From positions 342,973 through 406,972 of the forward strand of contig LUVW01000013.1 in the NCBI GenBank assembly GCA_001661515.1: a stretch of 64,000 nucleotides of DNA, in the 5' to 3' direction. Of the stretch, positions 59,636-64,000 are shown in pieces. The notes beneath the pieces are model-generated. The model saw only the letters and a program-made list of their open reading frames with translations, did no database searches and had not been told where the DNA came from. The first letter of the stretch is position 1; the number at the start of each line of letters is the position of its first letter. Made by a program: the position numbers and the translations under genes. Source of the DNA: Capniomyces stellatus (lineage: Eukaryota > Kickxellomycota > Harpellomycetes > Harpellales > Legeriomycetaceae).

Positions 59636-60877
59636 CTAGTCGGTTGTGGGAGGATTGACAATTTTTCCTGACTTCAACTTTCCATATATAGCCATTGCTT
59701 GAGTTACTGCGCCGGTAACATCGTTTGCATTTGCAGGCAGGATTAGAGTGTTAGTCTCTTTTGCCAGCCTTCCAAATGCCTCGATATACTGCTGAGCAAC
59801 ATGCAAGGCTGCCGCATCAGAGCCATTTGGAGAGCCGCCAATTGCCTCAGAAACCTTGGTAATGGCTTTGGACTCGGCATCTGCGGTTAAAAGTATGGCT
59901 TGAGCCTCACCTGTAGCTCTATTGATCTGCTGTGCTTTGTCGGCTTCCGATTCCAAAATCTGTGACTGCTTGCGACCTTCAGCAACATTTATTGCTGATT
60001 GACGCTGACCTTCAGATTCAAGAATCTGCGCGCGCTTGCTTCTCTCGGCGGAGACCTGGGAGTGCATAGCCTCTACAACATTCAGTGGGGGATGGATATC
60101 TCTGATTTCGTATCTTAGACAGCGAATTCCCCAGGATTCAGCTGCTGCGTTTATCGCTGAAACAATGTTGGAGTTCAGCGTGTTTCTTTCTGCAAGAGTC
60201 GTGTCCAGTGTCATCTGGCCAATTTCTGCTCTCATTGTTGTTTGAGCAAGCTGTGCAACAGAGAACTGCGCATCAAGAACGCCGTACGACGCCTTGTATG
60301 CATCAACAACCTTATAGTAAAGCACTCCGTCAAGCTCCAGGGTTACATTGTCTTGAGTAATCGCTGATTGGGTGGGTATTTCTACTGCCACCTCTTTTAA
60401 AGACTGCACATATGTAATTCGGTCTAGAATTGGTACAAGGATAGCAAGCCCAGGCTCAAGAATCCTGTTGAATTTACCCATTCTTTCTACAATCCAGGCC
60501 TCTTGCTGTGGGACAAATTTTACAATCTGTAAAAAAGTGATAAAACGGAAAAAAAAGGAGGTTAAAACTTGATTATCTGTGACCCATTTCCAACAAAAGT
60601 AGGATAACTGCATAACACATTAAGCTGGTACAAATATACTTACTGTGTTTGTTGGTAGGCTTCTCGCCTTATGCTTGAGTGAATTTCTTCTCCAGTCATT
60701 TTGAGAACTCGAATTTGAATTGCTGTTTCGATAACTTCCATAAAGATTTCCCTGACGATTGAACGCTGAGCTTGTGATTTTCCTGCTTGTGCCACTACCA
60801 AAGTGACTGCTAATAGAACATGTCTTGGAAGAAATACCCTATTCGGGTTCAGAGTAGGTTAAAGTATACAAAGGCAT
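59636..60877 (-). CDS. SLP2: Stomatin-like protein 2 (mitochondrial SPFH protein)
   Basis: SPFH-domain protein of the SLP2 type, which organises cardiolipin-rich inner-membrane domains and respiratory complexes. Proposed exons: 60877-60870 (8 nt), 60809-60644, 60526-59636; 354 aa (human SLP2 356). The core is KFVPQQEAWIVERMGKFNRILEPGL, SLKEVAVEIPTQSAITQDNV, LELDGVLYYKVVDAYKASYGV, AQTTMRAEIGQMTLD, ERNTLNSNIVSAINAAAESWG, then the helical region and NDVTGAVTQAMAIYGKL at the end. The exon 2 product (SHFGSGTSRKITSSAFNR) looks like a mitochondrial presequence. The 8-nt first coding exon is inferred because exon 2 has no ATG; it fits phase 2 with a 60-nt intron, but another start is possible. Confidence 0.88.
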
Positions 60878-62350
60878 AAAAATTAGATTCAGAATTCAAA
60901 ATTCGAACTTCAAACTTCAAAATCATATATTCCAGCTTCAACCAAGTACACTTTTTTTTCCCAAACACATCACAAAGGCCATTCGGGGTTTAACGTATAC
61001 GGTTATCGCTAGCTATGGTATACTGGAAGATGGCTTACAAAAATTAATTGGTTTGTCAAGTTTGCTCTTTTCGCTAGCTGTGTAGAGTTTCTAAGGATGT
61101 TTGTTGAAATTAAATTAAGGCTTTGCATCTTGTTTTATTCCCATCAATCGTCCTGGTGACGGTTTGTATTATATATTTACTTTTTTTAAAAAAAAAAGTT
61201 GAATAAAAGAGTTGCTGCACTGAAAGTCTACAAGATTTTCCCAAGTATACACCAAGACTTTTGAGTTGTTTTTATATTGATCTATTATTTGTTGCTATTT
61301 AATCCTAACTAAACAAAGACGAATTTTATTATTATTAAAGTTCAATACGAAAGTTAATAAGCGTGTAAAGTTAAGAGCGCTACTATATTAAATAATATCT
61401 GTTTAACTAGAGCCAAATTCAAATTTTTGTTTGATTGTTTTATAGAGCTGCTTTTTATTAACCCTAATTAATTGCTTTTGCCAAGTGCTAATTTTATAAA
61501 CAAGTCTTTTTTTTATGCTTTCAGTAGTGAATACTGTTTTTCTCTTTTTTTTATTGGAACATTGCTTTTCTTTAAAACTTTTGTTTTTTCCGAATGGACA
61601 ATTAGGACGAAAAAAAACCAATAAACGAGGTGATATACATTCGCTTTTAGCTGGAGTTCAATAGCCTTTAATAGCCAAATGTACTGAATAAACACATTTG
61701 ACCAACGGCTTGTGTAAAGCGAAGGTATCCAAGATAACAACACAAACGCAGTCAGTGTCTTCAAGCGTAAACGCAGTTATTGAGGCGTGTTCCTAGTCTA
61801 AAAACAGGCTTTTACATCTTGATGCTTTTTACTATAAAGGCGACCCAGTTGAAGTTTGAAATGCTCTTTAATCAAGCAGTCTCATAAGGTGTGCAATCGA
61901 GAATTTAAACCAATAAGACTGAAATCGGGCTATAAAAGCTTTTTTTCTCTTTGATAAACGAAAGAATGTTTGAAATCAATTGAAATTGATTGAGACTTAA
62001 TCAAACTGGCATTTTTTTTTTTCGTAGAAAATAGTAAAACCAAACAATATATTTTGTGGATTTTTTTTTGGTAATGGTTGCTTCAGTCTGTTTTGCTTTT
62101 ACTTTTGTAGAGGTTATAAAATATTGGGATCAGTGTGATCGAGCGGATATCAATATTCTTACTTTTATTTTTAAAAAAACAACGGTCGTTCTATACAGTA
62201 CTTGTTTTGGATTTCAGCCTTAATTTTTAATCATTTGAAAAAGATATCAATCGTCTAGTGTCCACAATATTCGAGTTTAGAAAAACAAACTATTTCAAAA
62301 TAAATTGTTGACCAGAAAGCACAGCGGCAGCAACAAAAAAAATAGACAAA
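60878..62350. other. 1.5-kb divergent spacer
   Basis: AT-rich between SLP2 (-) and the next + gene. Minus frames at 61403-61764 lack recognisable similarity. Confidence 0.5.
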
Positions 62351-63499
62351 ATGTCGAGAGTAATCCAGAATCCAAAGATGGCAGGGAGAAGCCTGATCTT
62401 TAATAGATCAAAAAACATGATCATGTTGATTTCGACTAGAGGAGTTTCCACAACAAATCAAAGCACGGAATCATCTGAGGAGGCAGGAAATGCGGACGAT
62501 GCAAACTCGGGCTCGTATTATATAGCTGGCCGTCGTGGCTATTCGCCGCTGTTTCCGCCACCAAAAAATTGGCCTGCAGTTCCAAAACAAAAAAAACCAC
62601 TAATGAAGCCTGAGGATTTACCCCCGCCTTCAAAGTTCCAAAGTCTTGAGATCAACGATAAAAGAGTCGGAACCAAGTTCAACTATAAGCAGGAGATGTC
62701 AAAGCTGAGATACGAGTATTATAAGGAGCATTTGGCGAAGCAAATAGGAAAGGATGCCAAAACAAAATCAAAGATTCTAAAAGCTGCGGAACAACGCAAG
62801 CTTGTTATTGAGAAGAAAAACAAAGAGGCGAGAGAGCATATAGAAAATGTTTTAAACGACCCATTCTCAGCCCACAATGTCCTCAACTCCGAAGGAACCA
62901 CTATTTTGTCCCAACTCAGCGAGTTTAAATCACCTAAATCCAGCAGCAAGAGCAACGTCTCAGAAGAGCAAAGTAGTGCCAATAGCAGCCTTGTAAACGG
63001 TGAAGGGGGCGCACAAGTTAAGATTACTGAGGAACTTAAGCAAAGTTCCTCAGAAACTGGGAGCAAGGACAGCTCAATTCTTTTGAAGCCACACACAAAA
63101 CTTCGTCCACCTCGCATTACAGTTGAGTACCCTGTTGAGGAAAATAAAAAAGTCCAAGCAATGCGCCAGACTAGAATGAAAGAATTTGAAGAGTCCATGA
63201 GTCGCCGTCGATTAGAAAGCCTTATTGAGCTATACCACTCGGCAGCTGACTTTGTTACTTATGAAAACCTGGACTCAAAAGTCACAGAGTTCGTTACTGG
63301 GTCGCAAAAGCTAGACTTTTTAGAAATTGATGAGATGATGCATTCCCTTGATAGCAGCGGTGGATATTTGGGCCCCAGAGCGATCAGCAAAAGGGATATT
63401 GAGCTCAGAAATGCACTAGATGGGACATCGGGAAATAACCATGGCATTGGTTTGTCAGGTGTTATAGAATACGCATTAAAGCACAAGTCCGAAAATTAA
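62351..63499 (+). CDS. Probable mitochondrial protein, possibly small-subunit ribosomal mS26 (Pet123-like)
   Basis: Single exon, 382 aa. The basic N-terminus with few acids (MSRVIQNPKMAGRSLIFNRS, STRGVSTT) fits a mitochondrial presequence. PPPKNWPAVPKQKKP is followed at about residues 110-160 by FNYKQEMSKLRYEYYKEHLAKQ and a long Lys/Glu coiled coil (ILKAAEQRKLVIEKKNKEAREHI). Residues about 190-250 are Ser-rich. The end holds ITVEYPVEENKKVQAMRQTRMKEFEESMSRRRLESLIELYHSA and a less charged tail. The KLR..YY.E coiled-coil pattern recalls fungal Pet123/mS26, but the match is weak and other mitoribosomal or assembly proteins are possible. Confidence 0.5.
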   Translation: MSRVIQNPKMAGRSLIFNRSKNMIMLISTRGVSTTNQSTESSEEAGNADDANSGSYYIAGRRGYSPLFPPPKNWPAVPKQKKPLMKPEDLPPPSKFQSLEINDKRVGTKFNYKQEMSKLRYEYYKEHLAKQIGKDAKTKSKILKAAEQRKLVIEKKNKEAREHIENVLNDPFSAHNVLNSEGTTILSQLSEFKSPKSSSKSNVSEEQSSANSSLVNGEGGAQVKITEELKQSSSETGSKDSSILLKPHTKLRPPRITVEYPVEENKKVQAMRQTRMKEFEESMSRRRLESLIELYHSAADFVTYENLDSKVTEFVTGSQKLDFLEIDEMMHSLDSSGGYLGPRAISKRDIELRNALDGTSGNNHGIGLSGVIEYALKHKSEN

Positions 63500-64000
63500 A
63501 CTTATTTTTGTTAGCCTAGTTTCAGCTTTTAAAATTCAATTACTTTATTCAATATATCAATAATAAAAAACAATATCTGATTACAGCAATAGCAGCAGCA
63601 CCAATACTAGAACCATTCTCAATACATCACTTTTCTCTTCCAAATACAGGCTCCCCACCAACTTCATAACGCCTGCAATTTAAATAACATGATAACTGGT
63701 GGGTATTTTAGAAATAAGATATATCTGACAGATGTTTTATTCTATTTATTTATATGGTTTATTGCCTACAGAATCGACACAACAAAACATATTTTATTTT
63801 GTTCGTTTTTGTTTGCTTTTGATTTATTCTTGTTTGCTCGTATGTTTATAAATAGAACCAGCCACAACATATAAAAGCCACATATACCCTTGTGATTAGC
63901 GGTGCTACCACTACGGCTATATTTCCACAGTGTTGGCAGCACTAAACTAGCTACTAAAGTAAGCATGTTTTGCCAAACGTAAAAACTCGCTCTCGTCCAT
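63500..64000. other. 3' flank, no gene seen
   Basis: AT-rich sequence to the window end. Frames at 63689-63874 (+) and 63766-63966 (-) overlap each other and resemble nothing known to me. Confidence 0.5.

Overview
This is nuclear DNA from an early-diverging fungus. It is AT-rich, the genes carry many short GT-AG introns, and there is no organellar, bacterial or transposon core gene. The gene set is fungal or eukaryotic: Vts1, the PP2A B-subunit, Alg7, condensin Ycg1/Cnd3, dynactin p62, Urc1, a Nif1/Dsf2-like Sel1 protein, Sil1, Atp4, U2AF65, Bpl1, Tim17, Ran/Gsp1, P5C reductase, FKBP12 and an SLP2-type stomatin. A selenophosphate synthetase with an in-frame UGA argues for one of the few fungal groups known to keep selenocysteine. 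Harpellales (Kickxellomycotina, Zoopagomycota) is my best guess, but this is inference. UGA is an ordinary stop in other genes here (condensin, SIL1, URC1, the cysteine-module gene), so the code is standard.

Layout. 0.1-2.0 kb: Vts1-like SAM protein (+, 5' end missing). 5.1-6.9 kb: CDC55 (+). 7.3-9.2 kb: ALG7 (-), next to a homopolymer and N assembly gap. 11.5-15.4 kb: condensin G subunit (+), convergent with dynactin p62 (-, 15.8-18.0). 18.9-21.0: URC1 (-, five exons). 22.7-24.1: Sel1-repeat protein (-). 26.4-28.0: SIL1 (+). 28.7-30.0: ATP4 (-). 31.3-31.7: small secreted protein (-). 33.7-36.7: SAP-U2AF65 (-). 38.1-40.7: BPL1 (+). 42.3-44.1: protein with a C-terminal nuclease/Crinkler-like motif (+). 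44.5-45.8: GPI-type cysteine-module protein (-). 47.1-48.0: TIM17 (-). 49.3-50.1: Ran (-). 52.6-54.4: selenophosphate synthetase (-). 55.1-56.4: cysteine-rich protein with an HSP20-like end (+). 56.6-57.4: PRO3 (-). 58.9-59.3: FKBP12 (+). 59.6-60.9: SLP2 (-). 62.4-63.5: probable mitochondrial ribosomal protein (+). Exon joins were worked out by hand from splice signals, reading phase and protein similarity; every multi-exon total is a multiple of three.

The genes do not form a pathway; this is a mixed housekeeping region with spacers of 0.2-3 kb. The standout is the six-exon selenophosphate synthetase, whose catalytic position is encoded by TGA within the family motif G-U-G-C-K. Secondary points of interest are a three-module Cys6 surface protein, a SAP domain fused to a very large U2AF65, an HSP20-like domain on a cysteine-rich protein, a Crinkler/PD-(D/E)XK-like protein, and base-skew domains along the + strand that change sign inside genes irrespective of gene orientation.
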